Below are positions 36,101-42,612 of a DNA stretch of 64,000 nt, one piece after another. The DNA comes from Maricaulis salignorans. GTDB taxonomy: Bacteria > Pseudomonadota > Alphaproteobacteria > Caulobacterales > Maricaulaceae. Numbering within the stretch: position 1 is the stretch's first letter; each line of letters opens with the position of its first letter. The stretch spans positions 248,001-312,000 of the forward strand of contig NZ_FNHG01000001.1 in NCBI RefSeq assembly GCF_900103475.1, read 5' to 3'. The position numbers were made by a program, and so were the translations under genes. The notes beneath the pieces were generated by a model. The model saw nothing but the letters and a program-made list of their open reading frames with translations, was not told the DNA's origin and did not search any database.

Positions 36101-37019
36101 CTTCAAAGACGCCCGAACCCGGGTCGATCTTCACGCCGTAATGGGTTGTGTTGCTGGCATCGATCGACATCTCGGAGAGCGAGACATTATCGGCCGTGAC
36201 GTGGAGGCCATAGCCCGCGACACCGGTTTCAATAATGGTCGCGCCATCGCCCGCACCGATGATGGAAATCTCCTTGTTGACGTTGAGAACGCCGGTCTGG
36301 ACATAGGTGCCGGCACCGATGGTCACGGTATCGCCGTCCACCGACGCGTCGATGGCTTCCTGGATGGTAGCGTATGTCGTGATCACGCCGCCCGATACCA
36401 GGTTGATTTCGCCAGCGATGTGGGCAAGGCGGCCCAGATCAAGGTCGGCCGGGGAGATGCCTGGAATATTGGCCAGGTCCCATTCAATACTCGCCTTGAT
36501 GTTGGCGGTGGAATTGCCATCCGGCAGCGGGCGCGCGCCGTAGGCCTGTGCGTCGACCGAGCGGGGTTCGGCGTTCAGATCGCCAATGCCGTCACCTGTG
36601 ACGTCGACATTGTTGGCAGGGTCATCGCTGCCGAAGCGCCAGGCGATGGGACCATCGCCGAGATTGCCGAGAATGTTGTCGTGGTAGGTTTGGCCAGGCT
36701 TTGGAGGGCCGCCGCGATCCTTGGCGATATCCATGATCGGCGGGTTGCCCGCTTCCAGATAGTCGACATAGGCATTGGCCAGCTCAACAAAGAGGGTGTT
36801 CACGGCCAGCGCGAGCTGACCCATTGTGGTCGCGCCACTCTGGAGCGTCGCGAAATAGCCGGGAAATTGCGAAAGGACATTGATGAACTCACCGGAAGTT
36901 GAGACCGGTGTGTCGTCTTGGTAATTGCCGCCGGTGCTCGCAAGCGACGGAAACGTCACATACGCCGCATCGAGTTCAGCCCACGCGTCAATGAAATCCT
37001 GAGATGTTGTGAAAGCCAT
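33171..37019 (-). CDS. Large beta-helix/RTX calcium-binding secreted protein
   Basis: The 1282-residue acidic protein has no signal peptide. Order: a unique N-terminus (1-200), two parallel beta-helix regions of the pectate-lyase/NosD type (about 205-440 and 490-770; motifs SVDGDTVTIGAGTYV and ADAGATIIVGPGTYDEDIV), then hemolysin-type nonapeptides (GGDGDDTLIGGAGADSL) in three near-identical blocks (about 790-1160), and a C-terminal domain ending SSDYDGPDYYTF. RTX repeats bind calcium and mark type I secretion, for which an ABC/HlyD pair is encoded at 16878-19920. It could be a polysaccharide-modifying enzyme (the beta-helix fold is shared by lyases and epimerases) or a matrix protein; no catalytic residues can be assigned. 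ATG 37019 follows AGGGGA at a 7-base spacing. Confidence 0.9.
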   Translation of the reverse strand: MAFTTSQDFIDAWAELDAAYVTFPSLASTGGNYQDDTPVSTSGEFINVLSQFPGYFATLQSGATTMGQLALAVNTLFVELANAYVDYLEAGNPPIMDIAKDRGGPPKPGQTYHDNILGNLGDGPIAWRFGSDDPANNVDVTGDGIGDLNAEPRSVDAQAYGARPLPDGNSTANIKASIEWDLANIPGISPADLDLGRLAHIAGEINLVSGGVITTYATIQEAIDASVDGDTVTIGAGTYVQTGVLNVNKEISIIGAGDGATIIETGVAGYGLHVTADNVSLSEMSIDASNTTHYGVKIDPGSGVFEDAIVNFSMENMTVSGAGRSEVDMNSLDGGTFTNVTADGLATSGVGFGVTDSTGITFTDITTTGNNWGAVGLYSAGRSYEPGTDDVTFAGTFTTDDAPGIYMEEELLEGVPTTVTNIDLSAIYDTVYMVFNPDHRETGDHFHFMFGNAADAEAFALALTNPESSVIYTDTTPDNVDSSAVGDTFYVYAGMSIQAAVDAADAGATIIVGPGTYDEDIVIDKAITLLSSDGAATTIINGQNGALGAIEVDPNAGAVQIGATGQGFTVQGNNGNGAIENAAIYLQGDQDGITIQGNIIEARGDAALLSEYAAAVTNLLIDNNEFTGQTFEGAQPSDNGFATQFDVGNNVPRQLVTIGGNGQNASDITFTNNTVSGTAGGTNAGGEQGNTLVTIDAENSVIEDNLFTGFTARYATALRAREDNTDIRNNVFDGETAGSPNTGAIYVDTPLPGTIEGNTYITDTGERTFESVAGGQIIRGGTQVDMIDYSGSDAGIDVRLWRGGENSGGHAQGDIIRDVESLTGSAFDDFLQGKNGINVTMDGGAGNDEIWGYDGDDTLIGGDGADKLRGYDGNDSLSGGEGDDILLGGDGDDTLIGGAGADSLQGHGGFDTADYSASGAGIDVRLWRGGTNSGGDAHGDKLRDIEAVIGSDFDDFLQGKNGVDVTLDGGDGNDEIWGYNGNDRLIGGDGADKLRGDRGADSLSGGDGDDILLGGDGDDTLIGGAGADSLQGHAGFDTVDYSGSSAGIDVRLWRGGANSGGDAQGDKLRDIEAVIGSDFDDVLQGRNGVDVNLDGGAGNDFIDGLSGNNVLVGGAGDDSIYGRAGTDTLDGGTGNDTLSGGADADTFVFADGYGADTILDFEDGTDTIDLTGVAGVSSAVDVFNSASLNGADTVIDLGGGDTLTIAGWNYQTEMDGSEFLFAAPAAAELKLSGGAAGSPAMIFDLKSGIGEGFIEFEQLNQTLGSVGDMISSDYDGPDYYTF
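33900..34680 (-). repeat. 378-bp tandem DNA repeat inside the RTX gene
   Basis: Corresponding positions recur exactly 378 bases apart; for example GTGAGTCA ends at 34020 and again at 34398. Each unit encodes about 126 residues running from DYSGS..GIDVRLWRGG to DSLQGH. A third, more diverged copy occupies about 33540-33900. Such near-identical copies can change number by recombination. Confidence 0.8.
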
Positions 37020-37601
37020 AACCAGTCCCCTACCCTACTTTTTTTGCATCTTTGCAGCGACAGACCCCCTGACGCTCGTTACTTTTCAGGGAACGGCAAC
37101 GCACTGCAAGAGTCAATGATTTATTAAGCAATTTCAGGGGCAAGAAAAGCGAATCAGCTTTTTTGGGGAGCTAAGTGGTTGATTTCCTGTCACTCCGGTG
37201 CGCAAGTCGAGCGCGCGTCTGGTTAAACCTTACCGGGTGCCAAGCTGATGTTTTGTGTTGACATTTCGCCGCGCAGGCGAGCCCGGGTTTCGGTGCTCGC
37301 GCATGGGGGTTGCGGGCATCATTTGCGCGCTAGGGTCGCGCAGGCGGCGTGCTGCCCTGGTGCGGGTGTGCCCGCTGCGGGGTCGCTGTTGAGGCTATAG
37401 AGGCGAAATTTTCGTGGGAGCTCGTCCGGGATCGAGCAATCGGACAAGCCGCCCCGACGTGTCGGCGGATGGTGCGGAGTTGTCTGCCGCAGGGGATCGC
37501 GACGTCTTGTGGTTTGGCTGAGGCGCCCAAGGTGGCGGTTCCACCAAAGGCGGGCGCCGGGCTTGGGCGATCCTGCGAGGCGGCCCCGGGTGGGCGCAGC
37601 C
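37020..37601. other. Intergenic region upstream of the RTX gene
   Basis: This 582-base stretch separates the RTX start from the end of the cysteine peptidase gene. The part next to the RTX gene (37030-37200) is AT-richer, with an A-run on the minus strand just before the ribosome site, so the RTX promoter probably lies there. No confident -35/-10 pair was found. The GC-rich remainder holds open frames without recognisable protein signatures, and I see no gene in it. Confidence 0.5.
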
Positions 37602-38399
37602 CTACGGCATCAGGGCCAGCGAGCGCCACTCCAGCAGGCTGGGTCCGGACTGCACGGCTCGCCAGGTATAGGGCGCTTCCGTCCACGGGAGGATCCAGGG
37701 TGTTTCATTGTCCAGCACCACATCTGCGCCATCCAGGCGGACGATCAGGACGGCGTGGTGGCCCGTGGCGTATGAATCGACAATGGCGATCGCGAGCGCC
37801 TCGGGTGGCAGGCCGGCGCGGATGAGGGCGGCCCGCTTTTCCAGCGCATAGTCCTCACAGTCTCCGTAAATCTGACCATCTATAGTGCCGGCCCCGTCGC
37901 TCAGCGGCATCGCCCAGCGCTCGGCTTCGCCGTAAATCTCCTGGTCGGAGCGCCAGCGCAGGGCCCGGTTGACCTGTCGGTTGACGCTCTCCAGCAGGGC
38001 CATTGTGTCGGCATCCGAGGATATGCGCCGGGTGTTCGAGCTGGCCGTTGAGGCCGGTGTCGCAAGGTCAATCACCGGTGGAGGGGGTGGGCTCGCAACC
38101 TGACTTGAATCAGAAAGGCTCTTTGCGTGCGACGGGTCTGAGGAGGCTCGCCCGCCTGTGGCCACTTGGGGCTGCTCCTCGCTGGCCGCAACGGCGATCC
38201 CGGAGGATGATCCGCAAACTTCCGGCTGCTCCTGGCAGAGGTGAAGTGCGCCTGCCGGTGGCGTGACGGGGCCTGCCAGCATCATCGGACCGGAGGTTGG
38301 GGTTGTGGTTGTGCACGCGGCGCCCAGGCCGGCCATGCTGCATACCGCTAAGGTCAGAAGCGCTTTTCGCCCGCTGGCAAGTATATTTGCAATAACCAC
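37602..38399 (-). CDS. Transglutaminase-like cysteine peptidase (BTLCP family)
   Basis: The product of about 265 residues has a hydrophobic N-terminal export segment (ALLTLAVCSMAGLGAAC), a Ser/Pro-rich linker, and a BTLCP domain over the last 150 residues. The putative triad is visible: Cys in GDCEDYALEKR, His in ATGHHAVLIVRL and Asp in VVLDNETPWILPW. LapG, which cleaves large biofilm adhesins in the periplasm, belongs to this family, and the RTX gene is next in line on the same strand. No LapD partner is present. GTG 38399 fits GGGAG upstream; TTG 38414 is possible. Cleavage of a surface protein is inference. Confidence 0.82.
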   Translation of the reverse strand: MVIANILASGRKALLTLAVCSMAGLGAACTTTTPTSGPMMLAGPVTPPAGALHLCQEQPEVCGSSSGIAVAASEEQPQVATGGRASSDPSHAKSLSDSSQVASPPPPPVIDLATPASTASSNTRRISSDADTMALLESVNRQVNRALRWRSDQEIYGEAERWAMPLSDGAGTIDGQIYGDCEDYALEKRAALIRAGLPPEALAIAIVDSYATGHHAVLIVRLDGADVVLDNETPWILPWTEAPYTWRAVQSGPSLLEWRSLALMP

Positions 38400-38633
38400 A
38401 GTCCACACTCCCAATATTCTTTGGGCTTGTTTGTGGCATGTCGGAATTTCAATATGTCTAAGCTACATGGTTAATTGATATTATCCTTATCGTTCAGTAT
38501 TCAAGTCGTCTGTAGTTTGTTTCAAATTTGACGAACGGGATAAAGAATTTGTTCAGAACTCAAAATTGGCGGGCGGCACTGGCTATTTCCCGGGAGGTCG
38601 CCTAGCTAGACGCGGACGTTCCGGAGCATCAGA

Positions 38634-39383
38634 GTGATTGGTTCATTTCTTAAGCGGTTTACTGGCGAGCGGGCGGGTCCTGCCTTGCCCGGCACGGTCT
38701 ACGCCGTTGGCGATATTCACGGGCGCCGGGACCTGTTGCTCGAGCTCCTGGCGATGATCGATAGCGATGACCCTGCGGGCACGGCGGATCTGATCTTCCT
38801 GGGCGACTACATCGACCGCGGGCCTGAATCGGCCGGCGTCGTGGAGGTGTTGTTGTCTGATCCCCGGGTCAGCCGGCGGCGCCCGGTATTCCTGAAGGGA
38901 AATCATGAGGCGACGTTACTGGCTTTCCTCGAGGATGCCCGGCACGGCGCTGCCTGGCAGCGGTTCGGGGGTACGGATACTTTGCTGTCATATGGGGTGA
39001 GGCCACCGCGTGGTGCATCGGACGACCCCGCAGCCTGGGAACACAGCCGCCGCCAGCTGGGTTCGCTGCTCCCCCCGTCGCATCTTGAATTCTTCCGTGA
39101 CCTTGTTCTGTTCGAGGAAAGGGGGGGCTATTTCTTCGTTCATGCGGGCATAGACCCGGCGCGTCCGGTTCTTGCCCAGAGTGAGGCAGAGTATCTCTGG
39201 ATCCGGGACGCTTTCCTGCAGGATGACCGCAAACTCAGCCATGTTATTGTCCATGGCCACACGCCTGAACCCAGTCCTGTCGCAGACCGGCGCCGGGTCG
39301 GAACCGACACAGGTGCCTACGCATCGGGGGTTCTGACCGCTGCCCGGATCGATAGCGCCGGGGTCCGGTTCATCTCCACATGA
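38634..39383 (+). CDS. Metallophosphoesterase, PPP-type protein phosphatase-like
   Basis: The 249-residue protein carries the full metal-binding set GDIHGRRD (27-34), GDYIDRGPES (57-66) and GNHEATL (89-95), with later histidines in FVHAG and VIVHGHTPEP. These match bacterial Ser/Thr or diadenosine-tetraphosphate phosphatases of the PPP group. The start is GTG 38634 after CGGAG at an 8-base spacing. It is divergent from the peptidase gene across a 219-base AT-rich gap with no assignable promoter. The substrate is unknown. Confidence 0.88.
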   Translation: MIGSFLKRFTGERAGPALPGTVYAVGDIHGRRDLLLELLAMIDSDDPAGTADLIFLGDYIDRGPESAGVVEVLLSDPRVSRRRPVFLKGNHEATLLAFLEDARHGAAWQRFGGTDTLLSYGVRPPRGASDDPAAWEHSRRQLGSLLPPSHLEFFRDLVLFEERGGYFFVHAGIDPARPVLAQSEAEYLWIRDAFLQDDRKLSHVIVHGHTPEPSPVADRRRVGTDTGAYASGVLTAARIDSAGVRFIST

Positions 39384-39623
39384 CCGGGCTCGAGCGGGGG
39401 ACGAAATCCCGGCCCGGTTCCGAGCGTGCGCAAGGCGCCCGTCCAGTGCCGGCCCCCGCGCTTCCCGGACGCATCCCATCTTGGGCAAAGAGCTGAAGCG
39501 TCGGCTATGTTGAGACCTCGAAGCTCACGCGCTACATCCCGCGCATCAGCCTGTCTTTTTGCCGGCAGGCCTGTCACGTTTGTGCGCCGATCGTCACTGA
39601 CGGTCCTCACCTTGCGGTAAGCT
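39384..39623. other. Gap before the MocR gene
   Basis: A 240-base region between the phosphatase stop and the MocR gene start. It presumably holds the MocR promoter, but I could not place -35/-10 elements, and the CTGG-type direct repeats seen elsewhere in this cluster are not obvious here. Confidence 0.4.
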
Positions 39624-41495
39624 ATGACGAGTTCAGCAAAATCCTATGCCCCGCTGTTCCGGATCGATCCGGGATTGAGCCTGTCCTTGCAGGAGCAGAT
39701 CCGACGGCGTGTGATGGAAGCGATTGCCGCGGACATATTCCCGGCCGGGCGCAAATTGCCGTCATCGCGCAAGCTCGCCAACGAACTGGGTGTGTCCCGC
39801 AATACGGTTTTCCTGGCCTATCAGCAATTGATCGCCGAGGGGCATCTGGAAGCGCGGCAACGTTCGGGTATTTATGTTGCCGAGGCGACCGCGCCGGACC
39901 GGAAAATGTCGCTGATCGCCGGTCCGGAGGACGCCGGGGAGGGGGCAGCGGCGACGCGCTTTCTGCGCGGTGTCCGGCCGCCGTCTCATGGTTATAAATG
40001 CCCCCCAGATTGGCAGAAATACCCCTTCCCCTTCATCGAGGGGCGCTATGACAAAACGCTGTTTCCGATCGCGGAGTGGCGGGAATCCAGCCGCCTAGCC
40101 CTGGCGGTCAATGAGGTTGAGGAGTGGTCGCTCGACAATGGCGAGGTCGATGATCCGGCCCTGATCGAGGAAATCCGCACCAAACTGTTGCCCCGCAGGG
40201 GCATTCGGGCGCGGCCGGATGAATTGCTGATTACCGTCGGCGAACAGCAGGCCTTCTTTCTCGTTGCCCAATTATTCGCCAATTCCAGAACCCGGGTTGC
40301 GCTGGAAGAGCCCGGCTTGCCTGATTTGCGCGAGATGTTCGCCATGCATGGCGCGCAATTGCATCACCAGCCGGTCGACGATGAGGGTCTGGTTGTTGAT
40401 GACCGTCTGCCAGGGAATGATATCGTCTATGTCTCGCCCAGCCGGCAACGCCCGACCGGGGTAACCATGTCCATGCGCCGGCGCGAGGCGCTGCTTGCCA
40501 TGGCCAGCGAACGCGATTTCCTCATTCTGGAAGACGATTTTGAGTGCGAGATGAATTATCTCGGCGACGCCTTGCCGGCCCTCCGCAGCCTCGATCAGGA
40601 GGGGCGGGTAATCTATATCGCGAGCTTGTCGAAAGTCCTCGCGCCGGGCGTCCGGCTTGGTTTCATGGTTGCGCCGGCGCGTATCATCAATGAAGCCCGG
40701 CGCTTGCGTGACCTGACGACGCGTCGTCCATCGCCAAACAACCAGCGCGCAGCGGCCTTCTTCCTGTCGCTGGGGCATTATGATGCGATGCTGCGCCGTC
40801 TTCGGCGGGTCAGCGAAGAACGGTTGATCGCGCTGCAAAATGCGTTGAACCATTACCGTCCGTCATCAATCGCTGTCGCGCCGGTAGAGGGCGGCACAAC
40901 ATATTGGGTCCGTGGTCCGGCGAATCTCGACGCCCGCGTGCTGGTTCATGCCGCAAAGGCGCGTGGCATACTGATCGAGCCTGCGGATGATTGGTTCGCC
41001 CTGCCCGACGGGGCGAAGAATATGTTCCGCCTCGGCGTGACAGGACTTCCGGCCAGCGAAATCCGGGCCGGAATTGAGGCCCTCTCCCAGGTGATGTTGG
41101 AGCTCGACTCTGCCGCGCCAGCCGCAATGGCCGAATCCGGAACGGGCTGGCTCGGGCCGGAAACGCTCGAGGCGGCGATGAGCAACGCTACGCTGCTCTA
41201 CAATACGGTCTATGGAGAACTCTGCACGATTATGCTCGCCGCGGATGGCAGCATGACCGGCCGGTCCGGCTATGGCGCCGAGGAGCAGGATAGCGGCCGC
41301 TGGTGGGTCGAGGGCGATAGATGGTTTCGCCAGTGGCGTAACTGGGCCTTTGGCGAAGCGATGGGGTTTCACGTCCGTATTTCAGGCGATCGCGTCTCCT
41401 GGCTCGACGAGCAGGGCCGCGTGGTCGATTCCGCCGTTCTCAGTCGAGATCCGGTCGAACCCGCCGATCCGGCCGGCCAGAAGACAAACCCCTGA
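39624..41495 (+). CDS. MocR-family (GntR plus aminotransferase) regulator with extra C-terminal domain
   Basis: The 623-residue protein starts with a GntR winged helix (QIRRRVMEAIAADIFPAGRKLPSSRKLANELGVSRNTVFLAYQQL, as three adjoining helices), then a fold-type I aminotransferase domain (about 130-490) with DDFECEMNY and the PLP-lysine region IASLSKVLAPGVRLG. MocR proteins such as GabR, PdxR and TauR are PLP-dependent regulators of amine and vitamin B6 genes. The last 130 residues are an addition not found in those: a Trp-rich segment (GRWWVEGDRWFRQWRNW) that looks like a small beta domain. It probably controls the following seven genes. Confidence 0.88.
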   Translation: MTSSAKSYAPLFRIDPGLSLSLQEQIRRRVMEAIAADIFPAGRKLPSSRKLANELGVSRNTVFLAYQQLIAEGHLEARQRSGIYVAEATAPDRKMSLIAGPEDAGEGAAATRFLRGVRPPSHGYKCPPDWQKYPFPFIEGRYDKTLFPIAEWRESSRLALAVNEVEEWSLDNGEVDDPALIEEIRTKLLPRRGIRARPDELLITVGEQQAFFLVAQLFANSRTRVALEEPGLPDLREMFAMHGAQLHHQPVDDEGLVVDDRLPGNDIVYVSPSRQRPTGVTMSMRRREALLAMASERDFLILEDDFECEMNYLGDALPALRSLDQEGRVIYIASLSKVLAPGVRLGFMVAPARIINEARRLRDLTTRRPSPNNQRAAAFFLSLGHYDAMLRRLRRVSEERLIALQNALNHYRPSSIAVAPVEGGTTYWVRGPANLDARVLVHAAKARGILIEPADDWFALPDGAKNMFRLGVTGLPASEIRAGIEALSQVMLELDSAAPAAMAESGTGWLGPETLEAAMSNATLLYNTVYGELCTIMLAADGSMTGRSGYGAEEQDSGRWWVEGDRWFRQWRNWAFGEAMGFHVRISGDRVSWLDEQGRVVDSAVLSRDPVEPADPAGQKTNP

Positions 41496-41503
41496 CCCCG
41501 TGA

Positions 41504-41538
41504 ACTGGCCCCATAGTTGGTCCCGATCTGGCTCTAAG
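41504..41538 (+). promoter_or_regulatory. Three tandem CTGG-type direct repeats, candidate MocR operator
   Basis: CTGGCCCCATA, TTGGTCCCGAT and CTGGCTCTAAG follow each other with TGG cores 12 and 11 bases apart, about one helical turn. Closely related units occur before gabD (49985-50050). TauR, a MocR protein of Rhodobacter, is reported to bind CTGGAC(C/T)TAA direct repeats, which are similar. The array lies between the MocR gene and the hydrolase gene. Confidence 0.65.
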
Positions 41539-41628
41539 TCAGCAAAGGCTTCGCTGCCATGGTCGGGAAAAGGCGAAGTGCGTGACCTTGAATGATCGCG
41601 CTGCGCAACCGCACTCAGGGGTAAGTTC

Positions 41629-42549
41629 ATGTCGTTGCTTTCGATTGCCGCCATTCAGCTCGACGCAGCCGTTGACGGCAATCTCGACCTTGTAGAACGC
41701 GAAGTCCGCGCGATCGCGAAGCGTTTTCCATGGATCATCATGGTGGCGATCAGCGAGCTGGCGATTAATGGTGCCAGCCTTGACCAGGCGGAGGCCGCGG
41801 GTGGTCCGACCGAGCGCCGCTTGCAGGCGCTCGCCCAGGAAACCGGCATGTGGCTGATTCCGGGCTCGCTCTATGAGCATCGCGACGGCAAGATCTATAA
41901 CACGACACCCGTCATCGATCCGCACGGCGAGATCATCGCCCGCTACGACAAGATTTTCCCCTTCCTGCCCTATGAGAGTGGCGTTGAGTCGGGAACTGAT
42001 TATGTCGTGTTTGACGTGCCCGGCATCGGCCGCGTGGGTATCGCGATCTGTTACGATATGTGGTTCCCGGAAGCGATCCGCACGATTTGCGCGATGGGTG
42101 CTGAAGTCATCATCCTGCCGACCATGACCAATACGGTCGATCGCGATGTCGAGCTGGCCATTGCCCGCGCCAATGCGGCGATCAACCAGTGCTATTTCGT
42201 TGATATCAATGGGGCCGGCCAGCAAGGCAATGGCCGCTCCGTGGTTTACGGGCCGGGTGGTGAATTACTGCATGAGGCCGGCACGGGCCGCGAGGTGATG
42301 GCGTTCGAGCTGGATCTCGAACAGGCCCGCCGGATGCGCGAGCGTGGCTGGAATGGCCTCGGCCAGGTTCTCAAGAGTTTCCGCGATGCACCGGTACAGT
42401 TCCCGTTGCACGCGGATCCGGCGGCGCGGCAGGCGGGGATGTCCGACCTGGGGCCGCTGATTAAGCCACAAAGGCAGAACGAGGGATCAGCCGATGATGG
42501 CAAGGGGGAAGGCCGGGCGTCAAGGCCCAGGCTTTCGATCATCGAGTGA
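41629..42549 (+). CDS. Carbon-nitrogen hydrolase (nitrilase superfamily)
   Basis: The 306-residue hydrolase shows the Glu-Lys-Cys triad: Glu43 in VAISELAING, Lys in RYDKIFPFLPYE, and Cys in VGIAICYDMWFPEA. Superfamily members hydrolyse amides, nitriles, carbamoyl groups or ureides; the substrate is not readable from sequence. It is cytoplasmic, with no signal peptide. It follows the repeat array at 41504-41538 and lies 63 bases before the TonB receptor gene. In a gab-linked cluster an amidase acting on an imported amide is a reasonable guess. The last 40 residues are low-complexity and probably disordered. Confidence 0.87.
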   Translation: MSLLSIAAIQLDAAVDGNLDLVEREVRAIAKRFPWIIMVAISELAINGASLDQAEAAGGPTERRLQALAQETGMWLIPGSLYEHRDGKIYNTTPVIDPHGEIIARYDKIFPFLPYESGVESGTDYVVFDVPGIGRVGIAICYDMWFPEAIRTICAMGAEVIILPTMTNTVDRDVELAIARANAAINQCYFVDINGAGQQGNGRSVVYGPGGELLHEAGTGREVMAFELDLEQARRMRERGWNGLGQVLKSFRDAPVQFPLHADPAARQAGMSDLGPLIKPQRQNEGSADDGKGEGRASRPRLSIIE

Positions 42550-42612
42550 GGGGACCGGCCTGGACCGGATCGATACAGGGGCCCGGATCAACGGGCAATA
42601 CAGGGTGATGTT

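Noticed and set aside
37330-37686. 118-residue minus-strand frame upstream of the RTX gene
   Set aside because: Low-complexity Arg/Pro/Ala sequence, no ribosome site, and it overlaps the end of the cysteine peptidase gene.
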